Below, one piece after another: positions 1 to 8,783 of a stretch of 64,000 nucleotides of DNA (position 1 is its first letter; every line of letters starts with the position of its first letter). The stretch spans positions 2,976,001 through 3,040,000 of the forward strand of contig NZ_CP146614.1 in NCBI RefSeq assembly GCF_037094685.1, written 5' to 3'. The notes under the pieces are model-generated. The model did not search any database, was not told where the DNA came from, and saw only the letters and a list, made by a program, of their open reading frames with translations. The DNA comes from Massilia sp. METH4. GTDB lineage: Bacteria > Pseudomonadota > Gammaproteobacteria > Burkholderiales > Burkholderiaceae_D. Position numbers and translations under genes: made by a program.

Positions 1-440
1 TCCTGCTGTACAACCTGGCCCGCCGCACCGTCGTGCTGGTGCGCCAGTTCCGCTTTCCCGCCTACGGCTACGGCGGCAGGCACGACGGCTTCCTGATCGA
101 GGCGCCGGCCGGCCTGCTGGATGCCGCATCGCCGGAGGAACGCATCCGCGCCGAGGTCGCCGAGGAAACGGGCTTTCGCGTCGAGCACGTGCAGCGCGTG
201 TTCGACGCGTTCATGAGCCCGGGCTCCGTCACCGAGCGGCTGCACTTCTTCGTGGCCGAATACGAATCGGGCCAGCGCGCCGGCGACGGCGGCGGCGTGG
301 CAGCTGAAGGCGAGGATATCGAAGTGCTGGAGCTGGACATCGACGAAGCCCTCTCCATGGTCGCGGACGGCCGCATCGAGGACGGCAAGACCATCATGCT
401 GCTGCAGCACGCCGCCCTGTCGTTGTTCGCCCCTCGCTGA
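1..440 (+). CDS. nudK: GDP-mannose pyrophosphatase NudK (5' end missing)
   Basis: Nudix hydrolase, partial: the frame is open from base 3, so the true start lies upstream; about 145 residues are visible. The Nudix box is the NudK variant, AGLLD...[15 protein letters not shown], in which the usual Arg before the first catalytic Glu is Ala. The following [17 protein letters not shown] and GEDIEVLEL, then the C-terminal DGKTIMLL, match my memory of E. coli NudK closely. By family the enzyme hydrolyses GDP-mannose to GMP and mannose 1-phosphate in the cytoplasm. Family assignment is strong; substrate is inferred from homology. Confidence 0.85.
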   Translation, partial: LLYNLARRTVVLVRQFRFPAYGYGGRHDGFLIEAPAGLLDAASPEERIRAEVAEETGFRVEHVQRVFDAFMSPGSVTERLHFFVAEYESGQRAGDGGGVAAEGEDIEVLELDIDEALSMVADGRIEDGKTIMLLQHAALSLFAPR

Positions 441-458
441 CCGTTGTTTTCCCACACC

Positions 459-518
459 AGGGACTGTCCCCGAATTTTTACAACACATGACTGTTGCGAA
501 ATTTCGGGGACTGTCCCC
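459..518. repeat. Inverted pair of 13-bp palindromes (GGGGACTGTCCCC type)
   Basis: AGGGACTGTCCCC lies at 459-471 and GGGGACTGTCCCC at 506-518. The bases just inside each copy (CCCCGAATTT after the first, AAATTTCGGGG before the second) extend the inverted repeat, so the whole segment can fold as a long hairpin around about 20 nt. It sits 3' of nudK and 5' of the cytochrome gene. It is one member of a family seen at many gaps in this window. Confidence 0.8.
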
Positions 519-590
519 GGTGTCGTCCGCGGCGCGGGCGCGGGATCGATTGCCCTAGAATCGAACCACGATCAATAAAGGGAGGAAGCA

Positions 591-896
591 ATGAAGTATG
601 TCGTCGCAGCAGGCCTGCTGGCACTGGCCGCCTCGGCCGCGGGCGCGGCCACGCCGGAGCAATTGGCCAAGGCCAAGAACTGCATGGCTTGCCACGCCGT
701 GGCCACCAAGCTGGTCGGCCCGTCCTACAAGGACGTGGCCGCCAAGTACAAGGGGCAGAAGGATGCCGAGGATAAACTGGTGCAAAAGGTACTGAAGGGC
801 GGCGCGGGCGTGTGGGGCCCGGTGCCGATGCCGCCGAACGCCGTGAGCGATGCGGACGCGCACACGCTGGTGAAATGGATCCTGGCGCAGAAATGA
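591..896 (+). CDS. Small periplasmic class I cytochrome c
   Basis: 101-residue monohaem cytochrome c. Residues 1-19 form a Sec signal peptide ending in AGA. The haem motif CMACH is at 31-35 and the likely axial Met ligand is M80 in WGPVPMPPN, the layout of cytochrome c551/c552-type electron carriers. A good ribosome site, GGGAGGAAGC, stands just before the ATG. By family it shuttles electrons between periplasmic or membrane redox complexes. The gene appears monocistronic, with a bidirectional terminator behind it, so its partner cannot be deduced from the neighbours. Confidence 0.9.
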   Translation: MKYVVAAGLLALAASAAGAATPEQLAKAKNCMACHAVATKLVGPSYKDVAAKYKGQKDAEDKLVQKVLKGGAGVWGPVPMPPNAVSDADAHTLVKWILAQK

Positions 897-921
897 ACGG
901 CGCGGCCAGCCGCCGCCAGAA

Positions 922-955
922 AGCAAGAAAGCCCGCGCAAGCGGGCTTTCTTGCT
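922..955. terminator. Bidirectional intrinsic terminator
   Basis: A perfect 15-bp inverted repeat (AGCAAGAAAGCCCGC with loop GCAA) lies between the convergent cytochrome c gene and the nucleoside permease gene. The stem begins with an A-rich and ends with a T-rich run, so it can stop transcription from either side. Confidence 0.85.
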
Positions 956-968
956 GAAGACGCCGCTG

Positions 969-1940
969 TCAGCGCGACTTCACGAACGGCACGCCGATCG
1001 CCTTCGGCGCCACCGACTTGGCCATGAGGCCGGCCAGCACGATCACGGTCACGACATACGGCACCATCTGGATCAGCGCGCCCGGGATGCGGCCCACCAC
1101 CGGCAGGTCGACACCTTCGAGCTGAATCTGCACGGCGCCGAAGAAGCCGAACATCAGGCAGCCCAGGAACGTGTAGAACGGGCGCCAGTTGCCGAACACC
1201 ATGGCCGTCAGTGCCAGGTAGCCGGCACCGGCCGACATGTCGCGCAAGAAGAAGCCGCTCTGCACGATCGCGAGATACGCGCCGGAAAACGAGCACAGGA
1301 TGCCGGCGATCAGCATCGCGCCATAGCGCGTGCCTTCGACGGACACGCCGGCCGCATCGGCCGCGTGCGGGTTCTCGCCGCAGGCGCGCAGGCGCAGGCC
1401 GAAGCGGGTGTGGTACAGCACCCAGTGCACCAGCGGCACCAGCGCGAACGCCAGGTAGACGAGGATCGTGTGTCCGCCGAGGAGCTGCGTCCAGATCCAG
1501 CCGATCACGGGCACGTCCGCCACGGCCGCGCTGCCCGGCAGCACGATCTCGGAAAGGCGCGCATCGCCCAGCCCCGGCGTGCGGCCGCCCTGCTGGAAGA
1601 AGTACTGCGCCACCACGAACGTCAGCCCGCTCATGGCGATATTGATGGCGATGCCGGCCACCAGCTGGTTGCCCTTTTGCGTGATGGCGATGGCGCCTTG
1701 CAGCAGCGCCAGCACCACGGAGATGGCGATGCCGGCCAGGATGCCGTACCAGGGATTCTGCGTGGTGAAGGCGACGGCGGCCGACACGAAGGCCGAGGCG
1801 AGGATCTTGCCTTCCAGGCCGATGTCGATCACGCCCGAGCGTTCCGCGAACAGGCCGGCCATCGCGGCGAACAGCAGCACCGGCGCATTGCGCACGGTGG
1901 ACACGACGATGCTGCCGAGGTGGAGGTCTTCGAAAGTCAT
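969..1940 (-). CDS. Nucleoside ABC transporter permease (second subunit)
   Basis: 323-residue integral membrane permease of the BPD_transp_2 (branched-chain amino acid / nucleoside) type. The N-terminal stretch APVLLFAAMAGLFAERSGVIDIGLEG is the signature seen in NupQ/YufQ-like permeases, and hydrophobic helices run throughout. Its start overlaps the stop of the upstream permease gene by 4 bp, so the two are translationally coupled. With the second permease, the ATPase and the BMP binding protein it should import nucleosides across the inner membrane. Last gene of the four-gene cluster, ending at a bidirectional terminator. Confidence 0.88.
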   Translation of the reverse strand: MTFEDLHLGSIVVSTVRNAPVLLFAAMAGLFAERSGVIDIGLEGKILASAFVSAAVAFTTQNPWYGILAGIAISVVLALLQGAIAITQKGNQLVAGIAINIAMSGLTFVVAQYFFQQGGRTPGLGDARLSEIVLPGSAAVADVPVIGWIWTQLLGGHTILVYLAFALVPLVHWVLYHTRFGLRLRACGENPHAADAAGVSVEGTRYGAMLIAGILCSFSGAYLAIVQSGFFLRDMSAGAGYLALTAMVFGNWRPFYTFLGCLMFGFFGAVQIQLEGVDLPVVGRIPGALIQMVPYVVTVIVLAGLMAKSVAPKAIGVPFVKSR

Positions 1941-3019
1941 GCTTGTTTACCCTTGAGCAGTTTGGCCAGCGCGGGGGCGTACAGGTTTTCCATCGCGCCA
2001 CAGAACAGGATGATCAGGCCCTGGATGACGATGACCATCTCGGGCGGAATGTTCGGCTTTTCCAGCGACAGGTCGAAGCCGCCCTGCGTGAGCGCGCCGA
2101 ACAGCACGGCCGACAGGAAGATGCCGATCGGCTGCTGCCGGCCCATCAGCGCGATCGCGATGCCGATGAAGCCGGCGCCGCCCACGAAATTCAGCGACAG
2201 GTAATGCGTGGAACCCATGATCGAGTTGACGGCGCCCAGGCCGGCGAGCGCGCCGGAGATCAGCATCGTCACGATGATCATCGCGGAGATCTTCACGCCG
2301 GCGTAGTGCGCGGCGTGCCGGTTCAAGCCCGTGGCGCGCACCTTGTAGCCCCAGGAGGAGCGGCTCACCATCACGCCATAGATCACCAGCGCGATGATGG
2401 CCAGGAAGAGGCTCACGTTCAGCGGCGTATCGCCCAGGATGGGGAACCAGTCGGACAGGCGCGGCAGCTCGGCGTCGGTCGAGAACACGCGGCTGGCGGT
2501 GTTCTGTTCGCCGGGCGGAATCAGGTACTTGACGATCACGAAGTTCATCAGCGACGAGGCGATGAAGTTGAACATGATCGTCGTCACCACGATGTGGCTG
2601 CCCCGTTTCGCCTGCAGGTAGCCGGGGATGAACGCCCACAGCGCGCCGAACAGCGCCGCGCCGATCATGCCGGCCGGGATCAGGAGGTACCACGGCAGCG
2701 TGGCGTCGAACGCCAGCATGGCCACGGTCAGCCCCAGGCCGCCCAGGTACATCTGCCCTTCGGCGCCGATATTGAACAGGCCCGCCTGCATCGCGATCGA
2801 CACGGCAAGGCCGGTGAACACGAACGTGGAGGCGTAGAACAGCGTGTAGGCCAGGCCTTCCGGATTGACGATGGCGCTGTTGACGAGGATCTGCATCGAC
2901 TCGGCCGGGTTCTCGCCCAGCAGGTGGATGACGAGCGCGGTGACCAGCAGCGCGGACAGCAGGTTCAGGATGGGCAGGACGATGCCGGTGGCCCAGCGTG
3001 GCAATTCGTTGGTTGTCAT
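1937..3019 (-). CDS. Nucleoside ABC transporter permease (first subunit)
   Basis: 360-residue permease, NupP/YufP-like. It has an N-terminal helix (GIVLPILNLLSALLVTALVI), a large set of further helices, and the family motif GLFNIGAEGQMYLGGLG near residue 90. It overlaps both neighbours by 4 bp (ATGA junctions), showing tight coupling with the ATPase gene upstream and the second permease downstream. Heterodimeric permeases of this type pair with BMP-family binding proteins for nucleosides; specificity here is inferred from the surrounding nucleoside catabolic genes. Confidence 0.88.
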   Translation of the reverse strand: MTTNELPRWATGIVLPILNLLSALLVTALVIHLLGENPAESMQILVNSAIVNPEGLAYTLFYASTFVFTGLAVSIAMQAGLFNIGAEGQMYLGGLGLTVAMLAFDATLPWYLLIPAGMIGAALFGALWAFIPGYLQAKRGSHIVVTTIMFNFIASSLMNFVIVKYLIPPGEQNTASRVFSTDAELPRLSDWFPILGDTPLNVSLFLAIIALVIYGVMVSRSSWGYKVRATGLNRHAAHYAGVKISAMIIVTMLISGALAGLGAVNSIMGSTHYLSLNFVGGAGFIGIAIALMGRQQPIGIFLSAVLFGALTQGGFDLSLEKPNIPPEMVIVIQGLIILFCGAMENLYAPALAKLLKGKQA

Positions 3020-4542
3020 GATTTATGCATGCCGCCCATCAGCAAGCCGATGCGCGTGGTGTCGAATTCATTGATCGGCAGTTCGCCGGTGATGCGGCCG
3101 CCGCACATCACGAGGATGCGGTCGGCCAGCGCGCGTACTTCTTCCAGCTCCACGGAAACGAGCAGGATCGCCACGCCGGCATCGCGCAATGCCAGCAACT
3201 GCGCGTGGATCGCCTCGATGGTGCCGATATCCACGCCGCGGGTGGGCTGGCCCACCAGCATCAGCTTCGGCCTGGCCAGCACTTCGCGCGCGATTACCAC
3301 CTTCTGCTGGTTCCCGCCGGAGAGCAGGCCGATGCGCAGGTCCGGGTTCGGCGGGCGCACGTCGAACTGTTTCAGCAGGTCGGCGCAGCGCGCGGCCATG
3401 TGCTTGAAGTCGATCAGGCCCCAGCGGCCCTTTACGTGGTCCTGGTAGCCGAAGAAGGTATTGTGCATCACGCTGAAATTCTTCACCACGCCGTCGCGCA
3501 GGCGGTCTTCCGGCACGTGGGCGATGCCCAGGTCGCGGAACACGCGCGGCAGGCCGTCGGCATCGTGGCGCTTGAAGGGCAGGGGGCTGCCTTCGAAATC
3601 GGCCGAGCCGCCGGTGGGCAGGCGCATGCCGGAGAGGATCTCCATCAGCTCGCTCTGGCCATTGCCCGACACGCCCGCGATCGCCACGATCTCGCCGGCA
3701 CGCAGGGTGAAGTCGATGTCCTCCAGCAGGGAGACGCCGGCGCTGTCCTTCAGTTGCAGGCCTTTCACATCCAGCACGGTCGCGCCGGGCTTGTAGGGTG
3801 CGCGCGGCAGGTTGTTCTCGATGGGGCGGCCGACCATCATATTGGCCAGCGCTTCCTTCGAGGTGTCCGCCGTGCGTACGGCGCCGACCACGCGGCCGCC
3901 GCGCATGACGGTCACCGTGTCGGTGACGTCCATGATCTCCTGCAGCTTGTGCGTGATGAGGATGATGGTCTTGCCCTGTTCCTTGAACAGCCGCAGGATC
4001 TCGAATAGCGATTCCGTCTCCTGCGCGGTCAGCACGGCCGTCGGCTCGTCCAGGATCAGGATGTTGGCGCTGCGGTAGATCTGCTTGAGGATCTCCACGC
4101 GCTGCTGGGCGCCCACGGACAAATCGTGGATCGTGGCCAGCGGGTCCACGTCCAGACGGTAGCGCGCGCAGATCTCGCGCAGCTTCTTTTCCGCTTCGGC
4201 GCGGTGAGCGGCCAGGCGGAAGCCGCCTTCGGTGCCGAGCATCACGTTGTCGAGCACCGTCATGTTATCGACCAGCATGAAGTGCTGGTGCACCATGCCG
4301 ATGCCGAGGCGGATCGCTTCCTGGCTGGAGCGGATCTGGCGCACCTGGCCGTCGAGCAGGATATCGCCGCTGTCGGCATGGTAGTAGCCGTACAGGATGC
4401 TCATCAGCGTGGACTTGCCGGCCCCGTTCTCTCCCACGAGGCCATGGATGGCGCCCTTGGCGATCGAGAAGCTGACGTCCGTATTCGCCTTCACGGCTCC
4501 GAAATGCTTGGAGATGCCGCGGAATTCAACAGCTGGCTGCAT
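3016..4542 (-). CDS. Nucleoside ABC transporter ATP-binding protein (two ATPase domains)
   Basis: 508-residue tandem ABC ATPase of the RbsA/YufO type. The N-terminal domain has Walker A GLVGENGAGKSTL, signature LSVGAQQRVEI and Walker B ILILDEPTA. The C-terminal domain has a diverged P-loop (GVSGNGQSEL) and signature LLSGGNQQKVVIARE with LMLVGQPTRGVD, where the usual Glu after the Walker B Asp is replaced, as is common in this class. I start at the ATG at 4542 (MQPAVEFRGISKHFG) because the longer frame reads through the terminator hairpin upstream. Confidence 0.88.
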   Translation of the reverse strand: MQPAVEFRGISKHFGAVKANTDVSFSIAKGAIHGLVGENGAGKSTLMSILYGYYHADSGDILLDGQVRQIRSSQEAIRLGIGMVHQHFMLVDNMTVLDNVMLGTEGGFRLAAHRAEAEKKLREICARYRLDVDPLATIHDLSVGAQQRVEILKQIYRSANILILDEPTAVLTAQETESLFEILRLFKEQGKTIILITHKLQEIMDVTDTVTVMRGGRVVGAVRTADTSKEALANMMVGRPIENNLPRAPYKPGATVLDVKGLQLKDSAGVSLLEDIDFTLRAGEIVAIAGVSGNGQSELMEILSGMRLPTGGSADFEGSPLPFKRHDADGLPRVFRDLGIAHVPEDRLRDGVVKNFSVMHNTFFGYQDHVKGRWGLIDFKHMAARCADLLKQFDVRPPNPDLRIGLLSGGNQQKVVIAREVLARPKLMLVGQPTRGVDIGTIEAIHAQLLALRDAGVAILLVSVELEEVRALADRILVMCGGRITGELPINEFDTTRIGLLMGGMHKS

Positions 4543-4570
4543 AGGATTTTTCAGGTCGTGTTTTACTGAA

Positions 4571-4605
4571 AAACGCGCCGCGGAGCAGGGCTCCGCGGCG
4601 CGTTT
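4571..4605 (-). terminator. Intergenic terminator / attenuator between binding protein and ATPase genes
   Basis: 16-bp perfect inverted repeat (AAACGCGCCGCGGAGC, 3-nt loop) followed on the minus strand by TTTTTC. It lies after the binding-protein stop and 29 nt before the ATPase start. It should reduce read-through so that the binding protein is made in excess over the membrane complex. Confidence 0.8.
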
Positions 4606-4633
4606 CACGAATTGCTATGGTAATGCTGGCAGG

Positions 4634-5629
4634 TCAGGCCGGGCAGGCAGCGCCCGAGCGGATGTCGATGACCTTCGTCTTGCCGTCGATGATGTCCTTG
4701 CGGGCACCGAGTACGCGCTTTTCGATCTCCGGCGTGATCAGCTTGCGGTTGTTGGCATCGAGTGCCCAATCGACGCCGCCTTCCTTGACGCCCTTGGCGG
4801 TAAGGCCGGCCTTCCAGCTGCCGTTCTTCATCTGCATGAAGCTGTCGTACACGGCATTGTCCACGCGCTTGACCATCGAGGTCAGCACGGTGCCGGGGTA
4901 CAGGTGGTTCTGGTTCGAATCCACGCCGATCGCCAGCTTGCCCTTTTCCTTGGCCATCTGCAGCGTGCCCAGGCCGGAACCGCCGGCCACGGCGAACACC
5001 ACGTCCACGCCGCGCTCGAATTGCGAGCGGGCCAGCTCGCCGCCCTTGGCCGGGTCGTTCCAGGCCGCGGCGGTGGTGCCGACCATGTTCTGCACGACTT
5101 CGGATTTCTTGTCCACGGATTTCGCGCCTTGCGCGTAGCCGCAGGCGAAGGTGCGGATCAGCGGAATGTCGATGCCGCCGATGAAGCCCAGCTTCTTCGA
5201 CTTGGACGCCATGGCTGCCGCCACGCCAACGAGGTAGGAGCCTTCCTCTTCCTTGAACGTGATGGAATTGACGTTATTGCCCTGCGCGACGCCGTCGATC
5301 AGCACGAAGCGCACGTTGGGGAATTCCTTCGCCACTTTCTGCACGGCCTGGGTTTGCGAGAAGCCGACGGCGGCGATCAGGTCGAGTTTCTTGCGAGCCA
5401 GTCCACGCATGACCTGCTCGGCTTGCGTATCGGAAGAAGCCTGCACTTCGATGAAATTGATGCCGGTTTCTTTCTTGAAGCGCGAAGCACCTTCGAAAGC
5501 GGATTGATTGAACGACTTGTCGAACTTGCCGCCCGCGTCGTAGACGATGCCCAGTTTCGGATTGGCCGCGAACGCGCTCGCCGAAACCGCAACTGCGGCG
5601 ATCATCATGGAAAGTTGTTTGATTTTCAT
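4634..5629 (-). CDS. BMP-family nucleoside-binding periplasmic protein
   Basis: 331-residue substrate-binding protein of the Bmp (basic membrane protein / Med / PnrA) family. Residues 1-21 are a Sec signal peptide (MKIKQLSMMIAAVAVSASAFA) with no lipobox Cys, so a soluble periplasmic protein is expected. Family landmarks are LGIVYDAGGKFDKSFNQSAFEGA at the start of the mature protein and the mid-protein GFIGGIDIPLIRTFACGYAQGA. These proteins bind purine and pyrimidine nucleosides. RBS AGGAGCC precedes the ATG. It is the first gene of the transporter operon and is separated from the ATPase gene by a terminator-like hairpin. Confidence 0.9.
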   Translation of the reverse strand: MKIKQLSMMIAAVAVSASAFAANPKLGIVYDAGGKFDKSFNQSAFEGASRFKKETGINFIEVQASSDTQAEQVMRGLARKKLDLIAAVGFSQTQAVQKVAKEFPNVRFVLIDGVAQGNNVNSITFKEEEGSYLVGVAAAMASKSKKLGFIGGIDIPLIRTFACGYAQGAKSVDKKSEVVQNMVGTTAAAWNDPAKGGELARSQFERGVDVVFAVAGGSGLGTLQMAKEKGKLAIGVDSNQNHLYPGTVLTSMVKRVDNAVYDSFMQMKNGSWKAGLTAKGVKEGGVDWALDANNRKLITPEIEKRVLGARKDIIDGKTKVIDIRSGAACPA

Positions 5630-5662
5630 GAAATGGCTCCTGGAAGTCCGCTATTGTATAGT

Positions 5663-5676
5663 TTTTGCGAGCAAAA
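5663..5676. promoter_or_regulatory. 14-bp palindrome at the bmp promoter
   Basis: TTTTGC-GA-GCAAAA, 34 nt before the bmp start and next to a TATACAAT-like -10 on the minus strand. The position suits an operator for a LacI/GntR-type repressor of the transporter operon. The cognate regulator is not identified. Confidence 0.45.
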
Positions 5677-5950
5677 CATGTATCTTGCTGAGGCGACTCC
5701 CCGCGAAAGCGGCGCGTTTAGAAGCTTTGCTCGGCATTTGTCTTCCCGTCCAGTTTTCCATTTCTTGTTCTTTTCTCCACAATAGGGTTCTCCCTGTTGG
5801 AATCGCACAACATCGCTGGTAGGGCCCAATCCTCGGCATGCGTTGTATTCGCTCCACTTCTGGCGGTGCGAAAAAAGTCCCCGAAATGATCGCTTCCCCT
5901 GGGCCATTGACGCGGCCGGGACTGGGCTGACCGCACACTATTGCATGCTC

Positions 5951-6001
5951 GTCATATGTATGACAAATACCTTTTTTCTTGAGAATTTATATTGAAAACA
6001 T
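5951..6001 (+). promoter_or_regulatory. Shared nucleoside-regulon element, copy upstream of TonB receptor
   Basis: From 5954, ATATGTATGACAAATACC (18 nt) is identical to the reverse strand of 11852-11835, and 40 of 48 positions match over 5954-6001. It begins with a palindrome, GTCATA-TG-TATGAC, at 5951-5964. It lies about 100-145 nt before the receptor start, and the second copy lies at a similar distance from the kinase start and in the same orientation. Likely an activator or repressor site; the regulator is not known. Confidence 0.65.
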
Positions 6002-6099
6002 CTCAATAAGGTTGTTGTGACGGCGAGTTTCGATCGTGTAGCATCGGCGAATATTTCCGATTTGCCACCATTCGATACTTAACAATAAGGAACTGGCCC

Positions 6100-8352
6100 A
6101 TGCATGTACCCCGTCGAACCCACCAGACGATGATAGCGCTCGCCATCGCGGCCGCGTTTCCCCTCGCTTCCGCGCAGGAAACTCAACCGGCAGCCACGAC
6201 CGCCGAAGCCACCCAGCCGGGCCAGCTGGAAACCGTTATCGTGACGGCCCAGCGCCGCGCCGAGAACATCAAGGACGTGCCCATGTCGATCGCCACCGTG
6301 AAGGGCGAGAAGCTGGACGTGCTCACGTCCGGCGGGCAGGACATCCGCTTCCTGTCCGGCCGCTCGCCGTCGGTGAGCATCGAATCCGACTATGGCCGCA
6401 CCTTCCCGCGCTTTTACATCCGCGGCCTGGGTAATACCGACTTCGACCTGAACGCCTCGCAGCCGGTCGGCCTGGTGATGGATGACATCGTGCAGGAAAA
6501 CCCGATGCTCAAGGGCTTCCCCGTGTTCGACGTGGACCAGGTCGAAGTGCTGCGCGGCCCGCAGGGCACGCTGTTCGGCCGTAACTCGCCGGCCGGCGTG
6601 ATCAAGTTCGATTCCGCCAAGCCCGTGTTCAAGCAGGAAGGCTACCTGGCGGCCGGCTTCGGCAAGGACCGCGTGCGCAATGTCGATGGTGCGTACAACA
6701 TCCCCGTCAGCGACACGGTGGCGATCCGCTTCGCCGGCTCGTCGCAGCACCGCGGCGACCGCGTCGACAACCCTCGTGCGACCGGCACCCGCGAATTCGA
6801 AGGCTACAAGGACAATGCCGCGCGCCTGCAGGTGCTCTACAAGCCGACGGCCAATTTCTCGGCGCTGTTCAATGCGCACGGCCGCGACATGGATGGCACG
6901 GCCACGCTGTTCCGCGCCAATATCCTCAAGAAGGGCACCAACGACCTGGTGGACGGCTTCGACTACGACAGCTACCCGACCGATGGCGTGAACGAGCAGC
7001 ACCTGAAGAACAAGGGCGGCAACGTGCGCCTGCGCTGGGATCTGCCGGGCGTGACGCTGCACTCGATCACCGGCTATGAAAAGCTCGAGTTCTACAGCCG
7101 CGCCGACGTCGATGGCGGCTACGGCGCCGTGTATGCGCCGCCGTATGGCCCGGGCAACATCCCGTTCGTCGTCGAGACGGCCGACCTGATCCCGGACCAC
7201 AAGCAGATCTCGCAGGAATTCCGCGCCGAGTCCACCGGCGCCGGCCCGCTGCAATGGATCGGCGGCGTGTTCTACTTCAAGGAAGACATCACGATCGACA
7301 GTATCGCGTTCAACTCGCTGGCACCGGGCAACCCGCAAGTGCCGAATTACGCGACGCAGACGCAGAACGCGAAATCGTGGGCGGTGTTCGGCTCGGTCAA
7401 CTACGCGGTGAACGACCGCCTGAAGCTGCGCGGCGGCCTGCGCTACACGAACGACAAGAAGGACTTCGTGGCCCAGCGCATCGAAACGACCGGCCGCACG
7501 TACCTGCCGCTGTCCGACGAATCGAGCAACGTGAGCTGGGATGTCTCCGGCACGTATGTGCTCAACCGCGACACCAATGTGTTCGCGCGCGTGGCGACGG
7601 GCTACCGCGCGCCGTCGATGCAGGGCCGCCTGAACGACCTGTCCAGCAAGCCGTCGATGGCCGGCGCCGAGAAGGTGCTATCGGTCGAAGCTGGCGTGAA
7701 GCAGGACCTGTTCAACCGCCGCGCGCGCCTGGCCGCCACCGTGTTCCGCTATGAGGTGAAGGACAAGCAGCTCACGGCCGGCAGCGGTTCCATCAACATG
7801 AACCAGCTGATCAATGCCGACAAGGCGATCGGCCAGGGCGTGGAACTGGACCTGCAGGCGAACCTGTCGCAGAATTTCTCCGCCACGTTCGGCACCAGCT
7901 ACAACGACACCGAGATCAAGGACGGCAGCCTGTTCGTACTCCCTTGCGGCAGCGGCTGCACGGTGACGAACCCGATCTCCTTCGTGAACGGCAGCCGCGT
8001 CGCCCTCATCAACGGCAACCCGATGCCGCGCGCGCCGAAGTGGCAGCACAACTTCACACTGAAGTACGCCGCGCCGGTTGCCAATGGCGAGGTGTACGCG
8101 TTCACCGACTGGTCGTACCGCTCCTCGTACAACTTCTTCCTGTATGAAGCGGTGGAGTACAAGGCCAAGGACCTGCTGGAAGGCGGCCTGCGCGTGGGAT
8201 ACAAGTGGGGCGACGGCAAATACGACCTGGCGCTGTATGGCCGCAATATCACCGATGAAGTGCAATCGGTGGGCGCGATCGACTTCAACAACATGACGGG
8301 CATCCTGAATGAGCCGCGCACTTATGGCGTGCAGTTCCGGGTGAATTTCTGA
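6100..8352 (+). CDS. TonB-dependent outer-membrane receptor, probably for nucleosides
   Basis: 750 residues. A signal peptide (about 1-26, ending SAQA-like LASAQ) is followed by a TonB-box-like segment (QLETVIVTAQRR) and a plug domain with DVPMSIATV, YIRGLGNTDFD and VEVLRGPQGTLFGRNSPAG. The remainder is a long beta-barrel ending in the terminal aromatic FRVNF needed for outer-membrane insertion. Barrel closest to the FecA/iron-complex-like class used for many organic substrates. Substrate is inferred: it is divergent from a nucleoside ABC transporter and shares an upstream element with the pseudouridine kinase operon. Alternatively it could take up another nucleobase-containing compound. Confidence 0.88.
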   Translation: MHVPRRTHQTMIALAIAAAFPLASAQETQPAATTAEATQPGQLETVIVTAQRRAENIKDVPMSIATVKGEKLDVLTSGGQDIRFLSGRSPSVSIESDYGRTFPRFYIRGLGNTDFDLNASQPVGLVMDDIVQENPMLKGFPVFDVDQVEVLRGPQGTLFGRNSPAGVIKFDSAKPVFKQEGYLAAGFGKDRVRNVDGAYNIPVSDTVAIRFAGSSQHRGDRVDNPRATGTREFEGYKDNAARLQVLYKPTANFSALFNAHGRDMDGTATLFRANILKKGTNDLVDGFDYDSYPTDGVNEQHLKNKGGNVRLRWDLPGVTLHSITGYEKLEFYSRADVDGGYGAVYAPPYGPGNIPFVVETADLIPDHKQISQEFRAESTGAGPLQWIGGVFYFKEDITIDSIAFNSLAPGNPQVPNYATQTQNAKSWAVFGSVNYAVNDRLKLRGGLRYTNDKKDFVAQRIETTGRTYLPLSDESSNVSWDVSGTYVLNRDTNVFARVATGYRAPSMQGRLNDLSSKPSMAGAEKVLSVEAGVKQDLFNRRARLAATVFRYEVKDKQLTAGSGSINMNQLINADKAIGQGVELDLQANLSQNFSATFGTSYNDTEIKDGSLFVLPCGSGCTVTNPISFVNGSRVALINGNPMPRAPKWQHNFTLKYAAPVANGEVYAFTDWSYRSSYNFFLYEAVEYKAKDLLEGGLRVGYKWGDGKYDLALYGRNITDEVQSVGAIDFNNMTGILNEPRTYGVQFRVNF

Positions 8353-8357
8353 GAATC

Positions 8358-8724
8358 GGGGTCTGACCCCGGTTTCCGCGCCTGATGCCGCAGATGGCGG
8401 CGGCGTCACAGGGGTCTGTCGCGGGTTTTGCTAGCGCTGATCGGTTGAGGTCGCCCGCGCTCGATGTCGCGGATGGCGGCCGCGTCACAGGGGTCTGTCC
8501 CCGCCGGTCCGTTGCGTCGAACTTTGCCGTCGGCCGGGATCAAGGGGACTGACCCCGGTTTTTGCTGGCGCTGCAGGTTCGCAGGCAAAAAAACCGACAC
8601 TTGCCGGGGACAGACCCCTGCGGCGCGAAAGCCAACACTTCCGGGGTCAGTCCCCTGACTACGCCGGCTGCAAGCGCGAAAGCCGACACTTACCGGGGAC
8701 AGACCCCTGCGGCAGACAGTCCCC
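8358..8724. repeat. Array of eight 13-bp GGGGWCWGWCCCC palindromes filling the gap
   Basis: The 431-bp gap 8353-8783 has no gene. Palindromes lie at 8358 (GGGGTCTGACCCC), 8411 (partly decayed), 8490, 8544, 8606, 8643 and 8695, with a half copy at 8715. Two longer direct repeats are visible: a GATGNCGCNGATGGCGGC unit ending in the palindrome at 8411 and again at 8490, and a GCGAAAGCCRACACTT unit before the copies at 8643 and 8695. It lies between the convergent receptor and LysR genes. Confidence 0.85.
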
Positions 8725-8783
8725 TGCCGGCACACAGACCCCTTCCGCCACACAGCCCCCCGCGGCACATCCGCTCCGACTTC

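Larger units (their letters stand above)
5630..6099. other. 470-bp divergent regulatory region between bmp gene and TonB receptor
   Basis: No credible gene. The part next to bmp has a 14-bp palindrome, and the middle is ordinary GC-rich sequence. From about 5940 to 6090 the DNA turns AT-rich and carries the 48-nt element shared with the pseudouridine kinase promoter region. A possible promoter for the receptor is TTGTGA near 6015 with TAGCAT 18 nt further on. The ribosome site AATAAGGAAC precedes the receptor ATG. Confidence 0.6.

Noticed and set aside
4543..4608. 22-residue N-terminal extension of the nucleoside ABC ATPase
   Set aside because: The extension is encoded by the terminator hairpin; the conserved protein begins at the ATG at 4542.
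5626..5938. Small minus-strand ORFs upstream of bmp
   Set aside because: They lack ribosome sites and similarity and lie in the promoter region of bmp.
8358..8724. Possible CRISPR array
   Set aside because: Repeats are short palindromes with irregular spacing and no uniform spacers; no cas genes are present.
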